Of a stretch of DNA of 18,531 bases, positions 7,343-15,002 are shown in pieces (position 1 is the first letter of the stretch; each line of letters starts with the position of its first letter). This stretch comes from Burkholderiales bacterium (GTDB lineage: Bacteria; Pseudomonadota; Gammaproteobacteria; Burkholderiales; SG8-39), in assembly GCA_919902965.1 (NCBI GenBank), contig CAKKSJ010000360.1:1-18531 (forward strand). Direction: 5' to 3'. The translations under genes were made by a program, and so were the position numbers. Below the pieces are notes generated by a model. That model was not told the origin of the DNA, made no database searches, and worked only from the letters and a program-made list of their open reading frames with translations.

Positions 7343-8251
7343 ATGCAAATACTCGTTACAGGCGGGAGCGGCAATATCGGCAAGGAAGTCGTCCGCATGC
7401 TGCACGATCAGGGCCATGGCGTGGTGGTGTACGACAAGGCGGCGTACGCCGGAACGGCCCCCGTTGAAGCCATCATTGGCGACATCGCCGAACGTGAGCG
7501 CCTGGCGGCATTGACTGCCAAGGGAGGATTCGGCGCGGTCGTTCACTTGGCATCGATGCTGCAGTTCGGCTGCGAGGCGGAACCGGCAGAGGCTATCGAA
7601 GTCAATGTCGCGGGCACGGTCAACGTGCTTGAAGCGGCGCGCAGGGCAGGCATTGCCCGCGTGGTACTGGCCGGTACGCTCGCTACCTACGGCACCACCG
7701 ACGCGCATCTCCGCGAGGAAGCGCCGATCCAGGCGGACGCACCGCTCTATGGCCTCACAAAACTGATCGGCGAAAGCGTGGCGCGGCGCTACAACGCGCT
7801 TTTCGCCATGAACTGTTTATGCCTGCGTTTTGGCGCCGTACTTTCGGGTCAACCGGTGGCTAGCCCCGGCGTCGCCGCCGCATTGGCAACGTTGTGCGGC
7901 GCCGCGACCGGCAAAGATGTGACCGTCAAGGGCGTGGCGCCGTGCGAGCGACGCCATTTTGTCTATTTCAAGGACGCCGCCCGCGCAGCGGCGATGGCCG
8001 CCCTCGCTGAAAAGCCGGAACACACGCTATTCAACATCGCCGGCGGATCGGATTGCGTCACGACATTCGGGGACTTGGCGGGCCTCGTCCGCAAACACGC
8101 ACCCGGCGCCGGCAAAATCGAGTTCGAGGGCCGCTCCGGCGACCGCGGCACGATGGACACGTCGCGCGCCGAACGGGAGCTTGGCTACAAGCCGGCCTAC
8201 ACCATGGACGAGGCGATCTCCGAGATTGTGGCGCGCATCAGGAGCGCCTGA
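7343..8251 (+). CDS. NAD-dependent epimerase/dehydratase-family protein (extended SDR)
   Basis: 302 residues. The Rossmann motif TGGSGNIG is at residues 6-13, Asp31 ends the second strand and would bind NAD, and the catalytic YGLTK is at 136-140 with Thr112 in the usual Ser/Thr position (GTLATYG). The fold is that of sugar-nucleotide epimerases and related dehydrogenases; the C-terminal half contains the family segment VYFKDAARAAAMAAL and a final GYKPAYTMDEAI-type helix. Members in catabolic clusters often oxidise sugar acids, lactones or hydroxy acids rather than epimerise nucleotide sugars, so the reaction is not assignable. It is probably the last gene of the cluster. The start at ATG 7343 has GGAG ending about ten bases upstream. 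Confidence 0.82.
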   Translation: MQILVTGGSGNIGKEVVRMLHDQGHGVVVYDKAAYAGTAPVEAIIGDIAERERLAALTAKGGFGAVVHLASMLQFGCEAEPAEAIEVNVAGTVNVLEAARRAGIARVVLAGTLATYGTTDAHLREEAPIQADAPLYGLTKLIGESVARRYNALFAMNCLCLRFGAVLSGQPVASPGVAAALATLCGAATGKDVTVKGVAPCERRHFVYFKDAARAAAMAALAEKPEHTLFNIAGGSDCVTTFGDLAGLVRKHAPGAGKIEFEGRSGDRGTMDTSRAERELGYKPAYTMDEAISEIVARIRSA

Positions 8252-8454
8252 CAAGGAACAATCCCGGCGGGCGGATCGGGAGACGGCCGTGCAAGAAGTG
8301 GTTGCCGAGGTTGCTACTAAAGCAAGGGAGCCTAGTACGGATGGAATCACAAAGTGCGCAGTCGGAAGCGACGCACACGCCCCCCGCATTCATCGGTCTG
8401 CAGAGGCTGGTTTGCCTGGTAGATCCTTTCTAAAAAGCAAGCAGAAGGAAACAA
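8252..8454. other. Intergenic region before the GMC oxidoreductase gene
   Basis: No convincing gene is seen. TCCCG and CGGGA (about 8262-8281) could form a short hairpin just after the epimerase stop, without a T-tract. The second half is more AT-rich and ends in AGAAGGAA (8443-8450), the ribosome site of the next gene. A clear promoter was not found, so whether the GMC gene belongs to the upstream operon is open. Confidence 0.4.
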
Positions 8455-10062
8455 GTGAGCTCAGATCTTGAATACGATTTCATCGTTGTTGGCGCTGGCA
8501 CTGCAGGATGCGTTACCGCGAGTCGCCTAAGTGCGGACAAGAAAAATCGTGTACTCCTCTTGGAGGCAGGGCCAGCGGATCGCAGCATTTGGATACACAT
8601 ACCCATAGGCTACGGCAAGACATGGTTCAACCCGAAGTTGAATTGGTGCTCGTGGTCAGCGCCAGTCGAACGTCTCAATGGAAGAACCCTCTATTGCCCA
8701 CGTGGAAAGGTGCTTGGTGGAAGCGGTTCCATCAACGGCATGCTCCACGTCAGAGGGCAACCGCAAGATTATGATGATTGGTCGCGGCGGGGGGCACACG
8801 GATGGGACTGGGACGGCGTACTTCCGTATTTTTTGCGCTTAGAGGATGACTTTCGAGAGGGCGATCCCTTGCACGCCGCCGGTGGACCAGTCCACATCAC
8901 TAAGATAGGACCCAAGCATCGCTTGGCGGATGCCTTTATCGAATCTGCGGAGCGCTGCGGGATACCTCGCAATGATGACTTCAATGGCAGCCAGCAGGAA
9001 GGCGCGGGTTATTTCGAAATAACCACCAAAAACGGCAGACGCGTAAGCACCGCGAGTGCCTATCTGAAACCTGCTCGTAGCCAAGGCAATCTCAAAGTCG
9101 AAACCAATGCGACGGCGAGCCGCGTAAACTGCGCCAACGGGTTCGCGAAGAGCGTCACATACTTTCGCGGCGGGATCGAACGAACGGCCTATGCGGCGAA
9201 AGAGGTGATCGTCAGCGCTGGTGCCGTAGCGTCACCGCAACTGCTGCAGCTTTCGGGGATTGGGTCGAAAGAATTACTCGAATCGCGGGGCATTCAGGTC
9301 GTAACCGAATTGCCAGGCGTTGGCGAAAACCTTCAAGATCATCTTAAGGTGCGCCTTGCGTACCGATGTAACCGACCGATTACAACGAATGACGACCTCA
9401 ACAGCTGGTACCGACGAATCAAGATTGGCTTATCTTATTTGATCGGGCGAACCGGTCCTCTCGCTATGGGTATCAGCCAGGCAGGCGCATTTGTGAAGAC
9501 TTCCGAATCCGTGGACAGGCCGGACGTACAGTTTACCTTCCAATCAGTAAGCGCCGATCTTCAGGCTGGAAAGGTACATCCGTTTTCCGGCTTCACCTTG
9601 ATGGTGCTACTGCTGCGACCGGAAAGTCGTGGTTTTGTCCGGATCAGATCGTCCAACATTTGGGAGCAGCCTGAAATTCAGCCTAACTATCTTGCCAGTG
9701 AGAAAGACCTAAGAACGCTGTTGCGCGGCGCGCAGTTGGGACGAAGAGTGATAAATACTCCCCCGTTAAAGGACCTTGTTGAAGCAGAGCACCTTCCGGG
9801 TAGCAGTTGCCGCAGTGACGACGACTGGGTTGCATTCATCCGCGAAACTGGGACCGCGCTCATGCACCCGTGCGGCACGTGCAGGTTGGGGAACGGAGAC
9901 GACGCCGTGGTAGACGAGAAATTGCAAGTCCGAGGCGTAAAACATTTGCGTGTCGTGGATGCATCAGTGATGCCAACGGTTACCTCCGGCAATACAAACA
10001 CTCCAACCATCATGATTGCGGAAAAAGCGAGTGAAATTATCCTGCGCGACTGGGCGGCCTAG
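8455..10062 (+). CDS. GMC-family flavin-dependent oxidoreductase (choline/alcohol dehydrogenase-like)
   Basis: 535 residues, starting at GTG with AGAAGGAA five bases upstream. GMC enzymes oxidise alcohol groups using FAD. The FAD motif VVGAGTAG is at residues 11-18 with Glu37 for the ribose. The first family signature PRGKVLGGSGSINGMLHVRG is at 82-101. The second signature is the GAVASPQLLQLSGIG segment. The C-terminal active site has MHPCGTCRLG with catalytic His471 and SGNTNTPTIMIAEKAS with Asn513/Asn515. All key residues are intact. The DNA is visibly lower in GC than both flanks: 31 of 60 bases are G or C at 8461-8520, against 37 of 60 at 5701-5760 and 47 of 60 at 15421-15480. Separate acquisition is therefore possible. 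The substrate is unknown. Confidence 0.92.
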   Translation: MSSDLEYDFIVVGAGTAGCVTASRLSADKKNRVLLLEAGPADRSIWIHIPIGYGKTWFNPKLNWCSWSAPVERLNGRTLYCPRGKVLGGSGSINGMLHVRGQPQDYDDWSRRGAHGWDWDGVLPYFLRLEDDFREGDPLHAAGGPVHITKIGPKHRLADAFIESAERCGIPRNDDFNGSQQEGAGYFEITTKNGRRVSTASAYLKPARSQGNLKVETNATASRVNCANGFAKSVTYFRGGIERTAYAAKEVIVSAGAVASPQLLQLSGIGSKELLESRGIQVVTELPGVGENLQDHLKVRLAYRCNRPITTNDDLNSWYRRIKIGLSYLIGRTGPLAMGISQAGAFVKTSESVDRPDVQFTFQSVSADLQAGKVHPFSGFTLMVLLLRPESRGFVRIRSSNIWEQPEIQPNYLASEKDLRTLLRGAQLGRRVINTPPLKDLVEAEHLPGSSCRSDDDWVAFIRETGTALMHPCGTCRLGNGDDAVVDEKLQVRGVKHLRVVDASVMPTVTSGNTNTPTIMIAEKASEIILRDWAA

Positions 10063-10182
10063 GCTCAGACCGCCGACAGGCTCTCAAGATCATCCAGCCT
10101 GTAGCAATATGCTTGTTGCAATCACCACTGGGTTCGGAGCCGCCCCCCTCAACGACTCCGAGACGCTTCTGATTCAGTTGCC
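10063..10182. other. Intergenic stretch after the GMC gene, ending at a rearrangement junction
   Basis: No gene is visible. TCGGAG (10134-10139) and CTCCGA (10156-10161) are complementary arms separated by 16 bases and might form a weak terminator for the GMC gene, though no T-tract follows. The stretch leads into the truncated SDR remnant and orphan ribosome site described separately. Confidence 0.4.
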
Positions 10183-10281
10183 CTAAGTTAGTGAAGAAAG
10201 GAGGTTAACAATCTGTTTGACTGACTCGCCGATGCCGCTGCCGCCTCCGGTAATCCACGCCACCTTGCCTTTGAGGCTCAT
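10183..10281 (-). pseudogene. Truncated N-terminus of an SDR gene (remnant)
   Basis: Reading leftward from the ATG at 10281, the frame encodes 32 residues. It begins with a textbook classical-SDR N-terminus (MSLKGKVAWITGGGSGIGE), including the TGxxxGIG cofactor motif. After this the sequence stops resembling an SDR (VKQIVNLLSSLT) and ends in TAG. A full SDR is about 250 residues, so more than 90 percent is missing. It lies 24 bases downstream of the GST gene on the same strand, so the intact gene was probably the last member of the acyl-CoA operon before a deletion or insertion removed the rest. The break lies at about 10206-10227. Confidence 0.75.
10197..10205 (+). other. Orphan strong Shine-Dalgarno sequence
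   Basis: AAAGGAGGT on the + strand is a near-perfect match to the 16S rRNA anti-Shine-Dalgarno sequence. It is followed by TAACAATCTG and no ATG or GTG at a proper distance; downstream on the + strand is only the antisense of the SDR remnant. It looks like the ribosome site of a gene whose body was lost at the junction. A chance match is possible. Confidence 0.4.
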
Positions 10282-10305
10282 CGTTCCGCCCCCGATCCCG
10301 AAGCT

Positions 10306-10998
10306 TCAGCGTTTCTGATATTGCGTCGCGCCGAAAAGATTTTCCTTCGCCTTGTCGTCCATCACCGGCTTGCGCCGGTCGGCGAGCACCGCGAGGCCGC
10401 GTTGCACCGCGGGCCGCGCGGCGATGCCGTCGCGCCATTTTTGCACCTGCGGATAGTTGGCGATGTCCACGCCCTGCCTTTCCGGGGCGCGCAGCCAGGG
10501 CATGATGGCCATATCTGCGATGGTGTATTCCTCGCAGGCGATGAATTCGCTTTCGCCCAGGCGCCGGTCCAGCACGCCGTAGAGCCGGTTCGCCTCTTTC
10601 GAATAGCGGTTCATCGCGTAAGGAATTTTCTCCGGCGCGTAAATCAGGAAATGGTGCGCCTGCCCCAACATCGGCCCGACCCCGCCCATCTGGAACATCA
10701 GCCACTGCAGCGTCGACCAGCGGTCGCGCAGATCCTCGGGCAAGAATTTCCCGGTCTTGGAAGCCAGATAGAGCAGCATCGCGCCCGATTCGAACAGGGA
10801 GATGGGCTTGCCGCCGGGGCCCTCGGAATCGATCATCGCGGGCATTTTGTTGTTCGGACTGATCTTGAGGAACTCGGGCTTGAACTGGTCGCCCGCGCCG
10901 ATGTCGATTGGGTGCACCTTATAGGGCAAGCCGGTCTCTTCCAGCATGATGTGAATCTTGTGGCCGTTCGGTGTCGGCCAACTGTACAGGTCGATCAT
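10306..10998 (-). CDS. yfcG: YfcG-like glutathione S-transferase / disulfide-bond reductase
   Basis: 230 residues. YfcG/YghU-type GSTs bind two glutathiones and reduce disulfides or act on electrophiles in the cytoplasm. The N-terminal thioredoxin domain carries the YfcG hallmark PTPNGHK (residues 8-14, with Thr9 and Asn11), SPNNKMPA (48-55, cis-proline Pro53) and LFESGA (68-73). The helical domain has the characteristic GGVGPMLGQAHHF and IPYAMNRY segments. The protein is about 15 residues longer than E. coli YfcG at the C-terminus. Its ribosome site AAGGAG is embedded in the last codons of the upstream MaoC gene, whose stop is four bases away, so the two are translated together. Its place in an acyl-CoA operon suggests a role in handling reactive enals or disulfides, which is inferred. 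Confidence 0.9.
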   Translation of the reverse strand: MIDLYSWPTPNGHKIHIMLEETGLPYKVHPIDIGAGDQFKPEFLKISPNNKMPAMIDSEGPGGKPISLFESGAMLLYLASKTGKFLPEDLRDRWSTLQWLMFQMGGVGPMLGQAHHFLIYAPEKIPYAMNRYSKEANRLYGVLDRRLGESEFIACEEYTIADMAIMPWLRAPERQGVDIANYPQVQKWRDGIAARPAVQRGLAVLADRRKPVMDDKAKENLFGATQYQKR

Positions 10999-11002
10999 GG
11001 TT

Positions 11003-11491
11003 TCACTCCTTCTTGTCAGGATGGCGTTTGCGGATGAGGTATTTATGCATGCCGTCGAGCACCAGCTCGCCGCGTTGATTGTGCACCGTGGCGCGCATCA
11101 CGATCACGCCGCTAGTGCGCTGCGGCAGCAGCGCGCTGATTTCCAGCGCCGAATAGAGCGTGTCGCCAGCATACACGCCCTTTAGAAAGCGGCTCGACTG
11201 CTCGATGAAACCCATGAGCGAATCTTCGACTTGGTGCGGGAACAGGCCCGCGCCGGCCGCGGTCTGGATCAGCACCTGGAAGCCGTGCGCAAGCAGCTCG
11301 GGCATGCCCTGCGCGCGGCAGTATTCGCGGTCGTAGTGCACCGGGTGGTTGTCGCCGCTCGCCGCCTGGAAGGCGAGAAAGTGCGCGTCGCTCATGGTGC
11401 GGCTGGGCAGCCGGAAAACCTCGCCGACGCGAAAATCCTCGAACCAGCGCTGCTCGGCCAGCTGGTGCGAACGCGGATCGAACGCAGTCAC
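11003..11491 (-). CDS. MaoC-like (R)-specific enoyl-CoA hydratase
   Basis: 162 residues with a GTG start at 11491. MaoC hot-dog proteins add water to trans-2-enoyl-CoA, the hydration step of beta-oxidation. The hydratase-2 motif is present: ASGDNHPVHYD with Asp47 and His52 in the catalytic Asp-x4-His spacing, followed by LLAHGF. The entry line (RWFEDFRVGEVF) and the C-terminal strand region (VIVMRATVHNQRGELVLDG) fit a single-domain MaoC protein. The GTG is chosen because it lies ten bases after the reductase stop and just before the conserved N-terminus; a weak AGG precedes it. The frame continues upstream only as a shadow of the reductase gene. Substrate not identifiable. Confidence 0.82.
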   Translation of the reverse strand: MTAFDPRSHQLAEQRWFEDFRVGEVFRLPSRTMSDAHFLAFQAASGDNHPVHYDREYCRAQGMPELLAHGFQVLIQTAAGAGLFPHQVEDSLMGFIEQSSRFLKGVYAGDTLYSALEISALLPQRTSGVIVMRATVHNQRGELVLDGMHKYLIRKRHPDKKE

Positions 11492-11501
11492 GGCGGTTCG
11501 C

Positions 11502-12500
11502 CTAGACCAGCTTGACCAGCTGCTTGCCGAAGTTCTGCCCCTGCAGTAGACCGATGAAGGCCTTGGGCGCATTCTCCAGTCCCTGCGCCACGCTCTCGCG
11601 GTACTTCAATTTGCCCGATGCAACCCAGCCGGCGAGGTCCTTCAGCGCCGGCGGCCACAAATTCAGGCGGTCGCTGACGATGAAGCCCTGCACCTTAATG
11701 CGGTTGACCAGGATCGCCTGAAAGGTTTTCACGCCATAGGGCTCGGTTGCGTTGTACTGCGAGACCAGTCCGCACACGGCGATGCGCGAAAATGCGTTCG
11801 TGCGCTTCAGCACCGCATCCAGGATTTCGCCGCCGACGTTCTCGAAATAGCAGTCTATGCCCTCGGGCGTAGCCGCTTTCAGGTCCTGGTTCAGCCTGCC
11901 GGCTTTGTAATCGACGCAGGCGTCGAAGCCGAGCTCGTTCACCACGTAGTCGCATTTTTCCCTGCCGCCGGCGATACCCACGGCGTGGCAGCCCTTGAGT
12001 TTCGCGATCTGTCCCACGGCGCTGCCGACCGCGCCCGAAGCCGCGGACACCACCACGGTCTCGCCCGCCTTGGGCGCGCAGATGTCCAGCAGTCCGACCC
12101 AGGCGGTCACGCCGGGCATGCCGATCACGCCTAGGTAGGCGGACATGGGCACGCGGCTCACATCGACCTTGTTCAGACCGGCGCCGTCCGAGCAACCGTA
12201 TTGCTGCCAGCCGTACGAGCCCACGACGATGTCGCCGGCCTTGAATTTTGGATTCTTCGATTCGATCACTTCACCCACGGTGCCGCCGACCATGACTGCG
12301 TCGATCTCCTGGCTGGCGGCATAGGACTTGGTATCGTTCATGCGCCCGCGCATATAAGGGTCGAGCGAGAGATAGTGGTTGCGCACCAGCACCTGGCCAT
12401 CGGCGGGCGCGGGAACCTGGGTGCTGACGATCCTGAAATTCTCTTCCGTCACCCAGCCGGTGGGGCGGCTGGCGAGCAGGACTTGCATATTGGTAACCAT
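11502..12500 (-). CDS. NADPH-dependent MDR-family reductase (PTGR/CurA-like 2-alkenal/enone reductase)
   Basis: 332 residues. Zinc-free MDR reductases of the leukotriene B4 dehydrogenase/CurA group reduce the double bond of alpha,beta-unsaturated ketones and aldehydes with NADPH. Seen here are the family features HYLSLDPYMRGRM (about 42-54), the Rossmann segment SAASGAVGSAVGQIAK (152-167) with GIAGGREKC at the next strand for NADPH, and DCYFENVGGEILDAVL. No zinc-binding cysteine set is present. The start is ATG 12500, with GAGG six bases upstream; an in-frame ATG at 12488 is less well placed. Its stop lies ten bases before the MaoC start. It probably acts on enone or enal intermediates of the same pathway, which is inferred. 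Confidence 0.87.
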   Translation of the reverse strand: MVTNMQVLLASRPTGWVTEENFRIVSTQVPAPADGQVLVRNHYLSLDPYMRGRMNDTKSYAASQEIDAVMVGGTVGEVIESKNPKFKAGDIVVGSYGWQQYGCSDGAGLNKVDVSRVPMSAYLGVIGMPGVTAWVGLLDICAPKAGETVVVSAASGAVGSAVGQIAKLKGCHAVGIAGGREKCDYVVNELGFDACVDYKAGRLNQDLKAATPEGIDCYFENVGGEILDAVLKRTNAFSRIAVCGLVSQYNATEPYGVKTFQAILVNRIKVQGFIVSDRLNLWPPALKDLAGWVASGKLKYRESVAQGLENAPKAFIGLLQGQNFGKQLVKLV

Positions 12501-12528
12501 TGGTGCCTCGACAAAGGGTGATGGGGTT

Positions 12529-12602
12529 GTGGGAGGCCCGCCCTCGGGCCGATCGGTCTCTTGCCGTTGCGATCCATGTCGGGGCGAGGGCACCCCTCCT
12601 AC
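12529..12602. repeat. Inverted pair of REP-like elements (BIME-type)
   Basis: Two units face each other between the reductase and the small acyl-CoA dehydrogenase gene: 12529-12554 on the + strand and 12602-12578 on the - strand. They start with GTGG and GTAG, the tetranucleotide head known from REP elements mobilised by RAYT (REP-associated tyrosine transposase). Eighteen of the first 24 bases are identical. Four of the six differences are compensatory: stem bases GG/CC in one unit are CC/GG in the other, so each keeps a hairpin around GCCCTC. This covariation argues for a maintained structure. No RAYT gene is in the window. Confidence 0.72.
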
Positions 12603-12631
12603 AAAAACGTGTTTCTTTAGCCTGGCGCGAT

Positions 12632-13765
12632 CTACACAGCGCTGGCGAAGCGCTCGGCGTGGTGATCCACGTCGCCCAGGGTGGCGTTGATCATGGCGAG
12701 GCGTTTGGCATAGTGGCCGGCGGCGAGCTCGTTGCTCACGCCCATGCCGCCGTGCAGCTGTATCGCCTCCTCGCCGATCGCGCGCCCGGAGCGGCCGATA
12801 TGAATCTTGGCCGCCGACACGTTGCGCTTGCGTTCGTTCGGATCCTCCGACTGCACCTTGACCGAAGCCAGCAAGGCCAGCGAACGCGACTGTTCGCAAC
12901 GAATCATCATATCCACCGCGCGGTGCTGCAGGGCCTGGAAACTGCCGATCGGACGGCCGAACTGCTGGCGCGTCTTCAGGTATTCGAAGGTGGCCGCATT
13001 CAGCGCTTCCATCGCGCCCACCGCTTCGGCGCACAGCGCCGATACGGCGAAGTCCGCGGCGCGCTCGAGCACCGGCAAGGCGTTGTCGACTTCGCCGAGT
13101 ACGGCATCGGCGCTCACCTGGACCTTGGAGAATTTGATCTCCGCCGCGCGCATGCCGTCGAAGCTGCGATAGCCCTGCACCGCGACTCCGGCTGCCGACC
13201 TGTCTACCAGAAACAGGCTGACGCCTTTTGCGTCCCGCGCGCCGCCCGCGGTGCGCGCCGACACCACCAGCTTGTCGGCGCTCTCGCCGTGCAATACCAC
13301 CGCCTTGTGGCCGTCGAGCACATAGCCAGCGCCGTCGCGCTTGGCCGTGGTTTCGACGCAGTTCAGCTCATAGCGCGAATTCGGTTCGCCCAGTGCCGCC
13401 GCGAGCAGCATCTTGCCCTGCGCGACCTCGGACAGGATGGCCTGTTTTTGCGCCTCGCTGCCGGCGAGGTCGATCAGGCTTCCGCCCAGGACCACGGTGG
13501 AAAAATACGGCTCGACCACGATGCCGCGGCCGAACTCGGTCATCACCAGCATGGTGTCCACCGAAGTGCCGCCAAAACCGCCATGCGCCTCTTCGAAAGC
13601 CACACCGAGCAGGCCCATGTCGGCGAACTGCGCCCACACCTTGTCGGAAAAGCCCTGCTTCGAGGCGATGATCGCCTTGCGCGCTTCGAAGCCGTACTCC
13701 TTGCTGATGAATTTCTGGATACTGTCGCGCAGCTGCTGCTGTTCGTCGCTGAATATGAAATCCAT
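12632..13765 (-). CDS. Acyl-CoA dehydrogenase, small subunit (PimD-like)
   Basis: 377 residues. It resembles the small subunit of pimeloyl-CoA dehydrogenase and the FadE-type subunits that form alpha2beta2 acyl-CoA dehydrogenases with a paired gene. The N-terminal helical domain (DFIFSDEQQQLRDSIQKFI), the central ALGEPNSRY segment (124-132) where true ACADs have the FAD-contacting signature, and a C-terminal flavin-region LHGGMG (337-342) are visible. The FAD signature is degenerate and no IYEGT-type catalytic segment is seen, as expected for the helper subunit. ATG 13765 is two bases after the stop of the large-subunit gene, so they are translated together. A 131-base gap with the REP pair separates it from the reductase. 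Confidence 0.87.
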   Translation of the reverse strand: MDFIFSDEQQQLRDSIQKFISKEYGFEARKAIIASKQGFSDKVWAQFADMGLLGVAFEEAHGGFGGTSVDTMLVMTEFGRGIVVEPYFSTVVLGGSLIDLAGSEAQKQAILSEVAQGKMLLAAALGEPNSRYELNCVETTAKRDGAGYVLDGHKAVVLHGESADKLVVSARTAGGARDAKGVSLFLVDRSAAGVAVQGYRSFDGMRAAEIKFSKVQVSADAVLGEVDNALPVLERAADFAVSALCAEAVGAMEALNAATFEYLKTRQQFGRPIGSFQALQHRAVDMMIRCEQSRSLALLASVKVQSEDPNERKRNVSAAKIHIGRSGRAIGEEAIQLHGGMGVSNELAAGHYAKRLAMINATLGDVDHHAERFASAV

Positions 13766-13767
13766 GG

Positions 13768-14967
13768 TCAGAGCCCCAGTACCATTTGCGCGATGATGTT
13801 GCGCTGAATTTCGTTCGAACCGCCGTAGATCGAAGTCTTGCGGTAATTGAAGTACACCGCGGCGGCGGAAGCAGCGTATTCGGGTCCGACCGGCTCGCCC
13901 TTCCAGGCGGGATCGCGCGCTTCCGGCCGGAACGGCAGCGCATACGGCCCAACCGCTTCCATGGTCAGTTCGGTCAGCGCCTGCTGAATGTCGGTGCCCT
14001 TGATCTTGAGTATGGACGCCTCCGGGCCCGGTTTGGTGCGCGCAGACAGCACGCGCAGCAGCGTGATTTCGAGGGCCATCAGCTCGACTTCCACGTCGGT
14101 GACGCGGTCGCGAAAGCGCGCATCCTCCATCAGCGGCCTGCCGTTGCGCAGCTGCTTGGCCGCGATCGCTTTCAATTGCTCCAGTTCGCGCTTGGATTCG
14201 CCCACGCGCGCAATGCCGGTGCGCTCGTGGCCGAGCAGGAACTTGGCATAAGTCCAGCCCTTGCCCTCCTCGCCCACCATGTTCTCGGCCGGCACTTTGA
14301 CGTTGTCGAAGAACACCTCGTTGACCTCGTGCTCCTCGTCCAGGGTGATGATCGGGCGCACGCTCACGCCGGGCAGGCTCATGTCGATCAGCAGGAAGGA
14401 TATGCCTTCTTGCTTCTTCACCGTGGAATCGGTGCGCACCAGGCAGAAAATCATATTGGCGTACTGGCCCAGTGTGGTCCAGGTTTTCTGGCCGTCGACG
14501 ATGTAATGGTCGCCCTCGGCCGATTTTACGAATTGCGCCTTGCACTTGAGCGAAGCGAGGTCGGAACCCGAGCCGGGTTCGCTATAGCCCTGCGCCCACC
14601 AGTCCTCCGAGGAGAGAATGCGCGGCAGGTAGTATTCCTTCTGCCACCTGCTGCCGAAATGCTGGATCACCGGCGCCACCATCACCAGGCCGAAGGGTAT
14701 CACCCGCGGCGCGCCGAGATAGCCGCACTCCTCGTCGAAGATATGCTGCTGGATCGGCGTCCAGGCGCAGCCGCCGTATTCCTTGGGCCAGTTGGGGGCG
14801 ACCCAGCCTTTCTTGTAGAGGATTTTTTGCCAGCGCACCCAGTCGTCCTTGACCATGCGCTTGTGATGCAGCACTTTGGCGGCGATGTCCTTGGGCAGAT
14901 TCTCGCTCACGAAACCATGCACTTCTTCGCGAAACGCCTGTTCTTCCTTGGTGTAGTTCAGATCCAT
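13768..14967 (-). CDS. Acyl-CoA dehydrogenase, large subunit (PimC-like)
   Basis: 399 residues, matching the large subunit of pimeloyl-CoA dehydrogenase in length and in recalled sequence pattern. It introduces the 2,3 double bond in an acyl-CoA using FAD and passes electrons to ETF. The FAD signature YSEPGSGSDLAS is at about 128-139, DGQKTWTTLGQYA at 158-170, and the C-terminal IYGGSNEIQRNI holds the flavin contact. The position of the classic medium-chain catalytic Glu (IYEGT) is Gly here; Glu248 in LLGHERTGIARVGES is the likely base, as reported for mycobacterial FadE28/29-type heteromers. It is the first gene of the - strand operon, behind an extended -10 promoter at 15003-15011. GAGG lies eight bases before the ATG. 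Confidence 0.9.
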   Translation of the reverse strand: MDLNYTKEEQAFREEVHGFVSENLPKDIAAKVLHHKRMVKDDWVRWQKILYKKGWVAPNWPKEYGGCAWTPIQQHIFDEECGYLGAPRVIPFGLVMVAPVIQHFGSRWQKEYYLPRILSSEDWWAQGYSEPGSGSDLASLKCKAQFVKSAEGDHYIVDGQKTWTTLGQYANMIFCLVRTDSTVKKQEGISFLLIDMSLPGVSVRPIITLDEEHEVNEVFFDNVKVPAENMVGEEGKGWTYAKFLLGHERTGIARVGESKRELEQLKAIAAKQLRNGRPLMEDARFRDRVTDVEVELMALEITLLRVLSARTKPGPEASILKIKGTDIQQALTELTMEAVGPYALPFRPEARDPAWKGEPVGPEYAASAAAVYFNYRKTSIYGGSNEIQRNIIAQMVLGL

Positions 14968-15002
14968 GGTGGAGTCCTCGGGAGGGCGCGATTGATGAAT
15001 TT

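Noticed and set aside
6596..7708. 370-codon - strand frame across the SDR and epimerase genes
   Set aside because: It spans two well-supported + strand genes and their spacer and has no recognisable motif.
6..10190. CTAAGTTA occurs near the left edge (6-13) and at the junction (10183-10190), considered as attachment-site copies flanking the left block
   Set aside because: Only eight bases match, surrounding bases do not, and no integrase is present. Chance is an adequate explanation.
10321..11037. 238-codon + strand frame opposite the GST gene
   Set aside because: Antisense shadow; the - strand frame has the full YfcG motif set.
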